Positions 26,314-36,384 of a stretch of 64,000 nucleotides of DNA are shown here, in pieces (the first letter of the stretch is position 1; the number at the start of each line of letters is the position of its first letter). The stretch lies in assembly GCF_027627575.1 (NCBI RefSeq), contig NZ_CP114065.1, positions 4,278,001 to 4,342,000 on the forward strand, read 5' to 3'. Both the position numbers and the translations under genes were made by a program. Source of the stretch: Kribbella sp. CA-293567. GTDB taxonomy: Bacteria > Actinomycetota > Actinomycetes > Propionibacteriales > Kribbellaceae. The notes under the pieces are model-generated. The model saw only the letters and a program-made list of their open reading frames with translations, did no database searches and had not been told where the DNA came from.

Positions 26314-28427
26314 GCCAGCTGCAGCAGCTGATCGACGACGCGCTCGCGATCGAGAACGACGAGCTCGTCACGCTGGCCCCGAGCCGCGACGTCGTACTGC
26401 CGAACAAGGCCGGCGTACTCGCGCTGATCACCCTCGACAACGGCCAGGACCACACCAAGCCGAACACCTTCGGCCCCAAGGGTCTGGCCGAGCTGAACAA
26501 GGCGATCGACGCGGCGCTGGCCCGTGAGGACGTCGTCGCGATCGGTGTCACCGGCAAGCCGTTCATCCTGGCCGCCGGCGCCGACCTGAGCGGCGTACCG
26601 AAGCTGGCCGGGCGGGAGCAGGCGCTCAACCTGGGCAAGATCGGCCACGGCGTGATGCGCAAGCTGGCCGACGGCGGCAAGCCGTCGTTCGCGTTCGTCA
26701 ACGGCGTCGCGCTGGGTGGCGGCCTCGAGGTCGCGTTGCACGCGCAGTACCGGACGGTGTCGGTCGCGGCGGGGATGCTCTCCACCCCGGAGGTCTTCCT
26801 CGGCCTGCTGCCGGGCTGGGGCGGCAACTTCCTGCTGCCGAACCTGATCGGCGCCGACAAGGCCGTCAAGGTGGTCGTCGAGAACGCGCTCAACCAGAAC
26901 AAGATGCTCAGCGGTCCCGAGGCGGTCAAGCTCGGCATCGGTGACGTGCTGCTGGACTCGGCCGACTTCCTGGAGCAGTCGCTGATCTGGGCGAGCAAGG
27001 TGCTGACCGGTGAGATCACCGTCAACCGGCCGGAGATCGACCGCGGCGAGGCCTGGGACGCGGCGGTTGCCCGCGGCAAGGCGTTCGCCGACCTCAAGGT
27101 GAGCGGCGCAGCCCCGGCGCCGTACCGGGCTCTCGAGCTGATCGCGGCCGCCAAGGACAACGACCGCGATCGCGGTTTCGCCGCCGAGGACGAGGCACTC
27201 GCCGACCTGATCATGAGCGAGGAGCTGCGCAGCGGCCTCTACGCCTTCGACCTGGTCAACAAGCGCGCCAAGCGGCCGGCCGGAGCGCCGGACAAGTCGC
27301 TGGCCCGCGCGGTCAACAAGGTCGGCGTCGTGGGCGCCGGTCTGATGGCCGGTCAGCTCGCGCTGCTGTTCGCGCGCCGGCTCGAGGTGCCCGTGGTGCT
27401 CACGGATCTCGACCAGGAGCGGGTCGACCGCGGCGTCGGCTCCGTGCACGGCGAGATCGACAAGCTGCTCGGCAAGGGCCGGATCCGCCCGGACAAGGCG
27501 AACCAGCTGAAGGCGCTCGTCACCGGCTCGGTGGACCGCTCGGTCTTCGCCGACGCCGACTTCGTGATCGAGGCCGTCTTCGAGGAACTGCAGCTGAAGA
27601 AGACGATCTTCGCCGACCTGGAGAAGATCATCCGGCCGGACGCGATCCTGGCCACCAACACCAGCTCGCTGTCGATCACCGAGATGGCGGCGGACCTGGA
27701 GCACCCGGAGCGAGTCGTCGGGTTCCACTTCTTCAACCCGGTCGCGGTGCTGCCGCTGCTGGAGATCATCCGCGCCGACCAGACCGACGACGGCGCGCTG
27801 GCGACGGCTTTCGCGGTCGGCAAGAAGCTGAAGAAGTCGTGCGTGCTGGTCAAGGACGCGCCGGCCTTCGTGGTGAACCGGCTGCTCACCCGCTTCCTGG
27901 GCGAGGTCAGCGCGGCGGTCGACGAGGGCACGCCGATTCCCGAGGCGGACAAGGCCCTCTCGGCGCTCGGCCTGCCGATGCCGCCGTTCGTGCTGCTGCA
28001 GCTGGTCGGGCTCCCGGTCGCGCTGCACGTCGCCGAGACGATGAACCGGGCGTACCCCGACCGGTTCGCCGTCTCGGCGAACCTCGCCAAGGTCGTTGCC
28101 GCTGGCAAGAGTTCCTTCTACAGCTGGAGCGCCGAGGGCAAGCCGTCGGTCGACCCCGAGGTCGAGGCTCTGGTCACCGTCGGCGACCAGCCGTCCGGCG
28201 CCGAGGAGCTGCGCACCCGGGTGCTGACCGCGCTGGCCGAGGAGATCCGGATCATGCTCGACGAGGGCGTGGTCGCGGAGGCGCAGGACATCGACCTGTG
28301 CCTGCTGCTCGGCGCCGGCTGGCCCTTCCACCTCGGCGGCATCACGCCGTACCTGGACCGTAGCGGGATCGCGGAGAAGGTCAACGGCAAGCGGTTCCTG
28401 CCCAAGGGCGTCGCGAGCATCGCGTAG
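26310..28427 (+). CDS. fadB: Fatty acid oxidation complex alpha subunit (enoyl-CoA hydratase / 3-hydroxyacyl-CoA dehydrogenase)
   Basis: A 705-residue bifunctional enzyme. Residues 1-300 form the crotonase domain (AAGADLSGVP oxyanion region, GGGLEVALH and a Glu-containing TPEVFLGLLPGWGG loop). Residues about 330-520 form the NAD-binding domain (VGVVGAGLMAGQLA), with the dehydrogenase signature GFHFFNPVAVLPLLEI. The C-terminal dehydrogenase domains follow (VNRLLTRFLGE). It starts at the ATG overlapping the thiolase stop. The order thiolase-then-alpha is usual in actinobacteria. Confidence 0.95.
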   Translation: MSQLQQLIDDALAIENDELVTLAPSRDVVLPNKAGVLALITLDNGQDHTKPNTFGPKGLAELNKAIDAALAREDVVAIGVTGKPFILAAGADLSGVPKLAGREQALNLGKIGHGVMRKLADGGKPSFAFVNGVALGGGLEVALHAQYRTVSVAAGMLSTPEVFLGLLPGWGGNFLLPNLIGADKAVKVVVENALNQNKMLSGPEAVKLGIGDVLLDSADFLEQSLIWASKVLTGEITVNRPEIDRGEAWDAAVARGKAFADLKVSGAAPAPYRALELIAAAKDNDRDRGFAAEDEALADLIMSEELRSGLYAFDLVNKRAKRPAGAPDKSLARAVNKVGVVGAGLMAGQLALLFARRLEVPVVLTDLDQERVDRGVGSVHGEIDKLLGKGRIRPDKANQLKALVTGSVDRSVFADADFVIEAVFEELQLKKTIFADLEKIIRPDAILATNTSSLSITEMAADLEHPERVVGFHFFNPVAVLPLLEIIRADQTDDGALATAFAVGKKLKKSCVLVKDAPAFVVNRLLTRFLGEVSAAVDEGTPIPEADKALSALGLPMPPFVLLQLVGLPVALHVAETMNRAYPDRFAVSANLAKVVAAGKSSFYSWSAEGKPSVDPEVEALVTVGDQPSGAEELRTRVLTALAEEIRIMLDEGVVAEAQDIDLCLLLGAGWPFHLGGITPYLDRSGIAEKVNGKRFLPKGVASIA

Positions 28428-28438
28428 TACTTCGGACT

Positions 28439-28483
28439 GCTGGGGGCCGGAGCGGCGCCGGAAGCCCGCTCCGGTCCCCCAGC
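28439..28483 (+). terminator. Hairpin after the beta-oxidation operon
   Basis: A stem of 17-18 bp (GCTGGGGG-CCGGAGCGG with its complement, one bulged T on the right) starts 12 bases after the fadB stop. Confidence 0.75.
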
Positions 28484-28522
28484 AAGCTTTTCTCCGCAAC
28501 GTCCGGCAGGCACTGCCACGCC

Positions 28523-29827
28523 CTAGCCCCGGAACGTCCTGACAGCGGCCACCAGTTCCGCCGGGGTCCTCCCGGTGTGCTTCTTGATGATCGCCGCGGA
28601 CGCCGCTGGACTGGTGCCGTGCAGCGCCAGATCGGTGTAGAGCGACGCCATCCCCTTCACGCCCTCGGTCGACACCAGGTACTCCGTCGCCCACCAGGCC
28701 TGCCCGTACGACCGGTCACCGTTCGCCGCGAACTGCGCCTCCCCCGGCAGCACCTTCAGCGACGGCAGGTACTTCTTCTTCACCGTGCTGCGGTACGGGT
28801 CGACCGTCCACTGCGGATCGTCCTCGATCGACCGGCACCGCACGTACTCCGCGACCCCCTCGACCAGCCAGGTCGGCGTCCGCACCCCGATCGGCACGGT
28901 CGCGACATGGGTCATCTCGTGCACCAGCAGATCCTCGTCGAGGTTCTTGCGGACGGCCGGGTTGATGACGATCCGGCTGCCCACGGGAGCGACCGTCCTG
29001 CCGCTCCGCGGGTCACCGTCGTACAGGGTGACGGCCTTGGCCGCGATGGTCCAGCCGGCCCCCGTCCCGGTGGTCCACAGCATCGACATCACCCGCGGTT
29101 CGGACATCGCGACCACCATCACCGCGCCGTTCCACGGTCGTGGCCAGTGCCGCCGGACGGCGGCGACCGCGGACTGCGACACGCCCCCGATCTTCCGGCC
29201 CAGCGCCGACTCGGTCTTGTCGACCACCACGACCACCTTGCCGCGGCGGATCACGGTGATCGGCCGGAAGTCCCACGGCTGGCGGTGGCCGTCCTCGCTC
29301 AGGGTCTCGTCGATCGCGTCGTCGGCCACCAGGATCCAGCGGCTGCGCCGCACCGCGAAGGTGTAGCCGAGATCGGTCTGCACGGGCCTCGGATCCAGGC
29401 CGGTGAGCTGGTAGCGCATCATCACGCGGGTGGAGTACGCGCTCCTGCCGTACTTCGTCACCATCGCCGGCGCGGGCCGCTCGTCGGCGGCGGAGTACCG
29501 CAGGGTGGTGAAGCGGAACTGCCGCAGGTTGCCGAACAGGACGCGCTGCTCGGCCACCAGTTTCGGCTGCTGCGGGTCGACCGAGGCGAGGAAGGCGTTC
29601 AGATCGCCTTCGACGACGGCGGTCGCGCGCTGGGCGAGAATCTTGTCGATGGCGGTCCTGCGGGCCTTCACCGAGGTGGCGTTGCTTCGGCCGGAGCCCT
29701 CAGCCGCGGACGCCGTACCGCCGGGAGCGGCGCCGTTGTCCGGCCGGGTCACCACGATGACGCCGGTTGCGCTCGCCAGGACGAGCGCGGCCGCGCCGGC
29801 CCAGAGACGCCCCCGCTGCATCACCAT
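28523..29827 (-). CDS. Membrane-anchored/exported gluzincin-type metallopeptidase-like protein (copy 1)
   Basis: A 434-residue protein with an N-terminal hydrophobic anchor or uncleaved signal (about 8-26). A linker and an alpha/beta N-region (about 50-200) lead to the peptidase-MA-like core: His303-Glu-x-x-His307 in LLVHEMTHVATVP, and the downstream WLVEGVAEYV that supplies the third zinc ligand Glu. The C-terminal helices end in TGRTPAELVAAVRTF. It is paralogous to the proteins at 31490-32872 and 32991-34376. Catalysis outside the membrane is expected from topology; the substrate is unknown. GAGGAGAAGG precedes the ATG. Confidence 0.82.
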   Translation of the reverse strand: MVMQRGRLWAGAAALVLASATGVIVVTRPDNGAAPGGTASAAEGSGRSNATSVKARRTAIDKILAQRATAVVEGDLNAFLASVDPQQPKLVAEQRVLFGNLRQFRFTTLRYSAADERPAPAMVTKYGRSAYSTRVMMRYQLTGLDPRPVQTDLGYTFAVRRSRWILVADDAIDETLSEDGHRQPWDFRPITVIRRGKVVVVVDKTESALGRKIGGVSQSAVAAVRRHWPRPWNGAVMVVAMSEPRVMSMLWTTGTGAGWTIAAKAVTLYDGDPRSGRTVAPVGSRIVINPAVRKNLDEDLLVHEMTHVATVPIGVRTPTWLVEGVAEYVRCRSIEDDPQWTVDPYRSTVKKKYLPSLKVLPGEAQFAANGDRSYGQAWWATEYLVSTEGVKGMASLYTDLALHGTSPAASAAIIKKHTGRTPAELVAAVRTFRG

Positions 29828-29886
29828 GCAAACCTTCTCCTCACCCCCAGGTCGGCCGCACGGATATTACCCCTCGGACGCCGAAA

Positions 29887-29923
29887 GGCCGCGCCCCCGG
29901 GAAGATTCCCCGAAAGCGCGGCC
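29887..29923 (-). terminator. Hairpin after the amino-acid permease gene
   Basis: GGCCGCGC pairs with GCGCGGCC, with an inner GGGGAATCTTCCC partial palindrome, just downstream of the permease stop. Confidence 0.6.
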
Positions 29924-29941
29924 CGAAACCGGCGGGTGGCG

Positions 29942-31420
29942 CTAGGCCTTGGTGCTCTCGCCCGTGCGTTCCGTGTGGCCGACCCGGCTCCTGCGGTAGC
30001 CGTAGACGGCGTAGATGACGAAGCCGAGCGCCATCCAGATGATGAACCGGATCCAGGTCTCCAGCGACAGGTTCAGCATCAGGTAGATGCAGATCAGCGC
30101 CGCCAGCAACGGCACCACCGGGTTGCCGGGAACCTTGAAGGAGCGCTTGATGTCGGGCCGGCGCTTGCGCAGCAACGGCACCGCGATCGAGACCAGGGTG
30201 AACGCGGCCAGGGTGCCGATGTTCACCATCTCCTCCAGCTTGCCGATCGGCGTCAGGCCGGCCACCAGCGCGACGACCACGCCGATGCCGATCGTCAGCC
30301 GGTACGGCGTACCGAACTTGGGGTGCGTCCTGCCGAGCTTGGCCGGCACCAGGTGGTCGCGGCTCATCGCGAAGACCACCCGCGCGGCACCGATCATCAG
30401 GGTCAGCACCACGGTGGTCAGACCGGCCACCGCACCGGCCGAGATCAAGGTCGCGAAACCCGGTTTGCCGACCGAGCGGAACGCCTCGGCCAGGGCCGCC
30501 TCACCACTGATGTCGGTGTACTTGACCATGCCGGTGATGACGATGCAGACCGCGACGTAGAGCACCGTGCAGATCGCCAGCGACCCGATGATGCCGCGGG
30601 GCAGGTCGCGCTGCGGGTTCTTCGCCTCCTCCGCGGTCGTCGCGACCACGTCGAATCCGATGAACGCGAAGAACACCAGTGAGGCGCCCGAGATCAGGCC
30701 CATCACGCCGAACGTCGAGGGCGCTCCGGTGATCCACTGGATCAGTGGCGTGTGGATCGTCGCGTCACCGTCCGCGGCCGGAACGCCCGGCGGGATGAAC
30801 GGGCTCAGGTTGGAGGCCTTGATGTAGAACAGCCCGGCGATGATCACGAACAGCACCACGAAGAGCTTGACCGCGACCAGCGCGAGGTTGACCCGCAGCG
30901 ACTCCTTGATGCCGATCGTCGCCAGGACGGCCAGCACGAGCACCAGCAGCATCGCGAGCACGTTCACACTGCTGTCCGGCCCGATCGACTCCGGCCAGCT
31001 CAGCCCGATCTGCTCGAGGAACAGCGCGGCGTAGGTGGACCAGCCCTGGGCCACGACGCTTGCCCCGAGCATCAACTCCAGCAACAGGTCCCAGCCGATG
31101 ATCCAGGCGAAGACCTCGCCGAGCGAGAAGTACGAGAACGTGTACGCCGAACCGGAGACCGGCACGGTCGAGGAGAACTCCGCGTAGCACAAGGCGGCCA
31201 GCCCGCAGCAGATCGCCGCGAACACGAAGGAGAGCGCGATGCCCGGCCCCGCGTAGGCCTGGGCGGCCCGGCCGGTCAGCGTGAAGATGCCGGCGCCGAT
31301 GATCACGCCGATACCGAAGACGGTCAGGTCGAGGGCGGTGAGGCGTTTCTTGAGCTGGTACTCCGGCTCGTCGGTGTCCGCGATCGACTGCTCGATCGTC
31401 TTCTTTCGCAACAGACTCAT
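29942..31420 (-). CDS. APC-family (cationic amino acid type) permease
   Basis: A 492-residue transporter with about 12-13 membrane helices. It begins MSLLRKKTIEQSIADT at ATG 31420, right behind a strong AGGAGG. The first helix holds the APC substrate/ion motif GIGVIIGAGIFTLTG, and helix 6 reads ASLVFFAFIGFDVVATTAEE. It resembles the CAT/YfnA-type bacterial amino acid permeases, so proton-coupled uptake of amino acids is likely; the specific substrate is not readable. It lies between metallopeptidase paralogues 2 and 1 on the same strand. Confidence 0.93.
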   Translation of the reverse strand: MSLLRKKTIEQSIADTDEPEYQLKKRLTALDLTVFGIGVIIGAGIFTLTGRAAQAYAGPGIALSFVFAAICCGLAALCYAEFSSTVPVSGSAYTFSYFSLGEVFAWIIGWDLLLELMLGASVVAQGWSTYAALFLEQIGLSWPESIGPDSSVNVLAMLLVLVLAVLATIGIKESLRVNLALVAVKLFVVLFVIIAGLFYIKASNLSPFIPPGVPAADGDATIHTPLIQWITGAPSTFGVMGLISGASLVFFAFIGFDVVATTAEEAKNPQRDLPRGIIGSLAICTVLYVAVCIVITGMVKYTDISGEAALAEAFRSVGKPGFATLISAGAVAGLTTVVLTLMIGAARVVFAMSRDHLVPAKLGRTHPKFGTPYRLTIGIGVVVALVAGLTPIGKLEEMVNIGTLAAFTLVSIAVPLLRKRRPDIKRSFKVPGNPVVPLLAALICIYLMLNLSLETWIRFIIWMALGFVIYAVYGYRRSRVGHTERTGESTKA

Positions 31421-31489
31421 CAGGCCTCCTTGCACTCGGACGGAACCCCCCGAGCCTGCCAATCTGACGCCGCGAGGTCAAACCGCCAC

Positions 31490-32872
31490 TCAGCGTTGAG
31501 GCTCGTACTCCTTCAGGTAGATCCACAGAGTCGCCTCGGTGAACCCGGTGCGGGTCAGCAGGATCCGGTCCCTCGACGCCTGATCGGTTCCGTGCCTGGC
31601 CAGATCCTCGTACAGCTCCTCGACATCCGCCAGGCCCAGCCGCTTCACCAGGAAGCGGACCGCCAGCCAGCTCACGCCGTACACGTCGGCGGTGCTCTGG
31701 TAGAAGCCCGCGTCCGAAGGCAGCGCGGTCAGCAGCGGCAGCGCGTCGTCGATGACCTCCTGCTCCCACTTGCCGACCTCGTTGGGTCCGCTGATCGCCT
31801 CGATGCCCCGCCAGGAGACGTACTCCGCGGCGCCTTCGGCCAGCCACAGTGGCTCGTAGCCGCCGAGGTCGGCGGTCGCGACATGGGTGATCTCGTGCGA
31901 CAGCAGGATCTCGTCGACCTCGTCGCGCTGGTTGGGGTTGATCACGATGTAGGCACCGGCGACCGTACCGTCGGCGGTGTCCTGACCGGGCAGCGAGGAG
32001 AAGGTCGAGCCGGCGCTGGCCGCGGACTCGATGTCCTCGTCGGCGAACCGCGCGTCCCGGATGTCGGTGTCGTCCAGCGCCGCGATCAGCACGGTGCCTC
32101 GCCACTTGCGCGGCCAGTAGGCGGCCACCTCGGCGAGCGCCTCTTTCGCCTCGGTGACGATCGACCGGCCGCGCTGGGTGTCGCCCTTGTCGACCAGCAC
32201 CAGCACCCGGGCAGCACGGTGCACCTCGAAGCGGCCGAGGTCCCAGGGTTCCTGGTGCGCGCCGGGCCCGAGGTCCTGGTCGAGATCGTTGTCGTCGGCC
32301 ATGATCCAGCGGCCCCCGCGCTGCACGAAGGTGTAGCCGAGCTCGGTGGTCACCGGGGTGAGATCGACCTGATGGATCTGGTAGCGCATCAGGACGCGGA
32401 CGAGGTACGTCGTGGGGCCGTGCTCGCGGACCGCGGCCTGGTCGAACCGCTCCTCGGCCCGGCTGTAGCCGATCTCGTCCAGGCCGATCTCGACCAGGTT
32501 CGCGAACAGCACCTTCTGGGCCTGCCGCAACTTCACGTTCGCGGGATCGAGGTCCTGCAGGAACAGTTTCTCGTTGACGGTCCGGACTGCCTGGGCACGC
32601 CGGAGCAGGATGGTGTCGACGGCCAGCCGGCGGGCAGCGATCGCGGCGGCCGTCTTCGACTGCGGCCCGCTGGTCTGGCTCGGCTTGGTCGCCGGCGGCT
32701 TGGTGAAGGGCGCGCTGGGCCTGGCCCGGGCATCCCGTTCGCGGTCGTCCACCGCGTAGACCACACCGGCAGAGACCACGGCCACGGCGAGCAGCAGGCC
32801 CAGCCAGCGGCGGGGCCCGTGGGGCGGGGCCTGAGCACCGGACGGAGCGGTGCTAGGTGGTGTCGAACTCAC
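31490..32872 (-). CDS. Membrane-anchored/exported gluzincin-type metallopeptidase-like protein (copy 2)
   Basis: A 460-residue paralogue of copy 1. GTG 32872 is used, about 10 bases after GGAGGA. A Pro/Ser-rich cytoplasmic start precedes a transmembrane segment (WLGLLLAVAVVSAGVVYAV, about 23-41). The core has His326-Glu-x-x-His330 (LLSHEITHVATADLGGY) and WLAEGAAEYV. The shared N-region pattern (RRAQAV, KVLFANL, YLVRVLMRYQ, ELGYTFVQRGGRWI) shows common ancestry with both neighbours. The reading frame stays open further upstream, but without a plausible start. Confidence 0.82.
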   Translation of the reverse strand: MSSTPPSTAPSGAQAPPHGPRRWLGLLLAVAVVSAGVVYAVDDRERDARARPSAPFTKPPATKPSQTSGPQSKTAAAIAARRLAVDTILLRRAQAVRTVNEKLFLQDLDPANVKLRQAQKVLFANLVEIGLDEIGYSRAEERFDQAAVREHGPTTYLVRVLMRYQIHQVDLTPVTTELGYTFVQRGGRWIMADDNDLDQDLGPGAHQEPWDLGRFEVHRAARVLVLVDKGDTQRGRSIVTEAKEALAEVAAYWPRKWRGTVLIAALDDTDIRDARFADEDIESAASAGSTFSSLPGQDTADGTVAGAYIVINPNQRDEVDEILLSHEITHVATADLGGYEPLWLAEGAAEYVSWRGIEAISGPNEVGKWEQEVIDDALPLLTALPSDAGFYQSTADVYGVSWLAVRFLVKRLGLADVEELYEDLARHGTDQASRDRILLTRTGFTEATLWIYLKEYEPQR

Positions 32873-32990
32873 GTCGGGTCGATTCCTCCGGTCCGCCCGT
32901 CTGCTACAGCCCGGCCACCCTACTCGGTCCTGCCGATTCCACCACCGACACGCCGGGTGCGGAAGCTGCCCCGATCTGCCCGGTGGCCGG

Positions 32991-34376
32991 TCAGGGGGTG
33001 ACTGCTGCTCTTCGGAGCTCGACGAAGAGGCCGGCTTCGGTGATGCCGAGGTGTTCGAGCATGATCCGGTTGCGCTCGGCCTGGGTGGTGCCGAGGGCGG
33101 CCATCTCCTGGTAGAGGGTGCCGACCTCGACCCCGCCGTACTTGGTGAAGAGGTGGTCGACCGCGAGCCAGGACATCGGGTAGGAGACGATCGAGTTCTT
33201 GAAGAACACGCCGTCCGCGGGCAGTGACCTGACCTTCGCCAGGTACTTCGCCCGGACCTCGTTGCGGTACTTGTCGAGCGCGAGGTCCTTCTCCCCCTCC
33301 ATCGGCAGGAACTCCACGTACGCCGCCGCGCCCTCGACCAGCCAGCGCGGCGCGAAGGCCCCGTACGGCGCGGTCGCCACGTGGGTGAACTCGTGCGCCA
33401 GCGTGCGGGCGTCCACCTTGGCGCGGTTGCGCGGGTTGACGACGACGTACGAGTCGGCTCGCTCCCCCAGCGCCGCCTTCTCACCGGGCAGTGTCCGGTA
33501 GACCCAGGTGGCCATCGCGAGCGCGTCCTCGGCGTTCTTCGGGACGGTGTAGTCCGCGCCGCGGACGATCTTGTCGTCCAGCGCGATCACCACGCCGGAG
33601 CCGGTCCAGCCGCCGGGCCAGCTCTTGCTCACCGCCTGGACCGCGCTGAGCGCCTTGGCGACCAGACCGTTGGCCAGCTTGTTCTGGTCGCGCTCGACCA
33701 CCACCAGCACCCGCGGCGCCCGCTTCACCAGGATCTCGCCGAGATCCCACGCCTCCTGATGTGAGCCCCGCGGCAGCAGACGGTCCATGTCCGAGTCGGA
33801 CCGCAGCAGCCAGCCGCCGTCGGCCTTCTGGCTGAACGTGTAGCCGAGCATGGTCCGCACGGGCTGCGGGTCGATTCCCTTGATCTGATACGTCATCGCC
33901 ACGCCGACCAGATAGGTCGAGGGACCGTACTTGTCGACCAGCCGCTGGTCGAACTGCTCGCTGAGCTGGTCGTAGCGCAGGCTCTGGAAACCGAACTGCC
34001 GCAGGTTCGTGAACAGCTGCTTCTGCCGGGCGACCAGCAGCTCGTCGGTGGGGTCGACGTCGCGCAGGAACTGGGTGAGATCGTTCTGGCCGACCGCTTG
34101 CGAGCGGCGTACCAGGAACTTGTTCACGCCCGCGGTCCGGGCGGTCTCGTCGACCTCCGGCGAGCCGATCGGCTGGGAGGGCGTGACGCCGGCGCGGTTG
34201 ACGTCGTCGGCGCTGGACCGGTGCAGGGCGAGACCACCGGCGACCGCACCGGCTACGAGAACCAGCGACAGCAGCAACGGCCAGAGCCGTCGCCGCCGGG
34301 GAGCCGCGGAGTGACGTCCCCTCGCCGGTCCCCCGTCAGGCGCCGCCCGGCCTGCCGCTCGCGGTGTCTGACTCAC
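32991..34376 (-). CDS. Membrane-anchored/exported gluzincin-type metallopeptidase-like protein (copy 3)
   Basis: A 461-residue paralogue with an Arg-rich start and a membrane helix at about 31-51 ([21 protein letters not shown]). It has His328-Glu-x-x-His332 ([14 protein letters not shown]) and [10 protein letters not shown]. Compared with copies 1 and 2, the second Glu of the EGxAEY block is Ala here, but the presumed zinc-ligand Glu is kept. The GTG start at 34376 lies inside the end of dxs, giving a 41-base overlap; no later Met/Val start is available before the membrane helix. Confidence 0.8.
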   Translation of the reverse strand: MSQTPRAAGRAAPDGGPARGRHSAAPRRRRLWPLLLSLVLVAGAVAGGLALHRSSADDVNRAGVTPSQPIGSPEVDETARTAGVNKFLVRRSQAVGQNDLTQFLRDVDPTDELLVARQKQLFTNLRQFGFQSLRYDQLSEQFDQRLVDKYGPSTYLVGVAMTYQIKGIDPQPVRTMLGYTFSQKADGGWLLRSDSDMDRLLPRGSHQEAWDLGEILVKRAPRVLVVVERDQNKLANGLVAKALSAVQAVSKSWPGGWTGSGVVIALDDKIVRGADYTVPKNAEDALAMATWVYRTLPGEKAALGERADSYVVVNPRNRAKVDARTLAHEFTHVATAPYGAFAPRWLVEGAAAYVEFLPMEGEKDLALDKYRNEVRAKYLAKVRSLPADGVFFKNSIVSYPMSWLAVDHLFTKYGGVEVGTLYQEMAALGTTQAERNRIMLEHLGITEAGLFVELRRAAVTP

Positions 34377-36228
34377 TGGTGATCGCGTCCCCTTGCTTGG
34401 CGATCATCTCTATCACGTCCCGGGCCACTCCCTGGCCGGTCAATCCGATCGCCTGCAGGATCACGTCACGCTTGGCGTGGTCGAGGAACTGCTGCGGGAT
34501 GCCGAAGTCGCGCACCGGGATGGTGACGCCGGCATCGCGGAGCGCCTGCGAGATCGCCGCACCGCAGCCACCGGCGCGGCCGTTGTCCTCGATCGTCACG
34601 ACGAACTTGAACCTGCCGGCCAGCTCGATCAGTTGCGGGTCGACCGGCTTCACCCAGCGCGGGTCGACCACGGTGACGCCGAACCCCTGCGCCTCGAGGC
34701 GGCCGGCGACGTCCACGGCGGTGGCGGCCATCGAGCCGATGCCGACGATCAGTACGTCGGTCCCGGTGCGCACCAGGACGTCGCTGCCGCCGACGCGGTC
34801 GATGGCCTCGAGGTCGGGGAACACCTCGCCCTTCGCGTACCGCAGTACGGTCGGGGCGTCGTCGACCTCGACGGCCTCGTTGAGCAGCTCGCGCAGCCGG
34901 CTGCCGTCGCGCGGCGCCGCCAGGCGGAGGCCGGGGACGAGCTGCAGGATCGACATGTCCCACATGCCGTTGTGACTCGCGCCGTCGTCACCGGTGACCC
35001 CGGCGCGGTCGAGCACGAAGGTGACCCCGCACTTGTGCAGCGCGACGTCGAGCAGCAGCTGGTCGAAGGCGCGGTTCAGGAAGGTCGCGTAGAGGCCGAC
35101 CACCGGGTGCAGGCCGCCCATCGCGAGGCCGGCGGCGCTCGTCACGGCGTGCTGCTCGGCGATGCCGACGTCGAAGATCCGGTCGGGGAACTCGGCCGCG
35201 AACGGCGCCAGCCCGGTCGGGTGCAGCATCGCGGCGGTGATCGCGACCACGTCGGGACGGCGGTGGCCGATCTCGACGATCTCCTCGGCGAACACGTCGG
35301 TCCAGCCGCGCGGCTTGCTCTTCGGCCGGACCTGGTGGAAGTTGTCCTCCTCGTCCTGCACGGCGGCGGCGTACCCGAAGCCCTTCTGGGTGACCGCGTG
35401 CACGATCACCGGGCCGCCGAACGCCTTCGCCTTGGTGAGCGCGTCCTCCATCGCCTGCCGGTCGTGGCCGTCCACCGGGCCGACGTACTTGAGGCCGAGG
35501 TCCTCGAACATGCCCTGCGGCGCGACCATGTCCTTCAGGCCCTTCTTCACCCCGTGCAGCACCTCGTACATCGGGGGGCCCACGTACGGCGTCCGGCCGA
35601 GGTTCTTCTTGACCAGGTCGAGGATCTTCTCGTACCGCGGGTTGGTGCGCAGGCTGGTCAGGTGGGTGGCCAGCCCGCCGACGGTCGGGCTGTAGGAACG
35701 CCCGTTGTCGTTGACGATGACGACGAGCTTGAGGTCGTCGGCCGCGGCGATGTTGTTGAGCGCCTCCCAGGCCATCCCCCCGGTCAGGCCGCCGTCGCCG
35801 ATCAGCGCGACGACGTGCCGGTCCTCGCCGCGCAGCCGGTACGCCTTGGCCAGGCCGTCGGCATACGACAGGGAGGTCGAGGCGTGGCTGTTCTCGACCA
35901 CGTCGTGGTCGGACTCGGCCTGGCTCGGGTACCCCGAGAGTCCGCCTTGCTGACGGAGCGTGTCGAACTGCGCCGCCCGGCCGGTGAGCAGCTTGTGCAC
36001 GTAGGTCTGGTGCCCGGTGTCGAAGACCAGCCGGTCACTGGGCGACTCGAACACCCGGTGCATGGCGAGGGTGATCTCCACCATGCCCAGGTTCGGACCC
36101 AGGTGGCCGCCGGTGCGGGACACCGTCTCGACCAGGACGTCACGGATCTCCGAGGCCAACTCACGCAACTGAGAATCGGTCATTCCTTTGAGGTCCGCCG
36201 GGCCATCGACGGTCTCCAGAACGCGCAT
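34336..36228 (-). CDS. dxs: 1-deoxy-D-xylulose-5-phosphate synthase
   Basis: A 630-residue thiamine-diphosphate enzyme of the MEP isoprenoid pathway, joining pyruvate and glyceraldehyde 3-phosphate. The N-terminal [16 protein letters not shown] and the TPP motif [16 protein letters not shown] are present, followed by the PVDGHD and [15 protein letters not shown] blocks and the transketolase C-terminal domain. Full length for the family. The stop lies 41 bases inside the following metallopeptidase gene. AGGAG precedes the ATG. Confidence 0.96.
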   Translation of the reverse strand: MRVLETVDGPADLKGMTDSQLRELASEIRDVLVETVSRTGGHLGPNLGMVEITLAMHRVFESPSDRLVFDTGHQTYVHKLLTGRAAQFDTLRQQGGLSGYPSQAESDHDVVENSHASTSLSYADGLAKAYRLRGEDRHVVALIGDGGLTGGMAWEALNNIAAADDLKLVVIVNDNGRSYSPTVGGLATHLTSLRTNPRYEKILDLVKKNLGRTPYVGPPMYEVLHGVKKGLKDMVAPQGMFEDLGLKYVGPVDGHDRQAMEDALTKAKAFGGPVIVHAVTQKGFGYAAAVQDEEDNFHQVRPKSKPRGWTDVFAEEIVEIGHRRPDVVAITAAMLHPTGLAPFAAEFPDRIFDVGIAEQHAVTSAAGLAMGGLHPVVGLYATFLNRAFDQLLLDVALHKCGVTFVLDRAGVTGDDGASHNGMWDMSILQLVPGLRLAAPRDGSRLRELLNEAVEVDDAPTVLRYAKGEVFPDLEAIDRVGGSDVLVRTGTDVLIVGIGSMAATAVDVAGRLEAQGFGVTVVDPRWVKPVDPQLIELAGRFKFVVTIEDNGRAGGCGAAISQALRDAGVTIPVRDFGIPQQFLDHAKRDVILQAIGLTGQGVARDVIEMIAKQGDAITSESDTASGRPGGA

Positions 36229-36384
36229 CGAGCTCCTCCGCAGGTTGTCCTCGAAGTCTTGAGTCTATGCACGGACAGCGACGAATCCGAACTCAGCCGG
36301 GGCGAGAGGTGCATTTCTCACACTCCCACGGCCCCACCGGCCCGCTTGCTCGCTTGTGATGCCACCCTCACCTAGAGTCATGGC

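Noticed and set aside
26226-28694. 822-codon open frame on the minus strand opposite the fadB-like gene
   Set aside because: Low-complexity composition, no motifs, and complete overlap with a well-recognised enzyme on the other strand.
30752-33001. 749-codon open frame on the plus strand opposite the permease and metallopeptidase copy 2
   Set aside because: It spans two unrelated genes and a gap, and its composition is that of a reverse-complement shadow.
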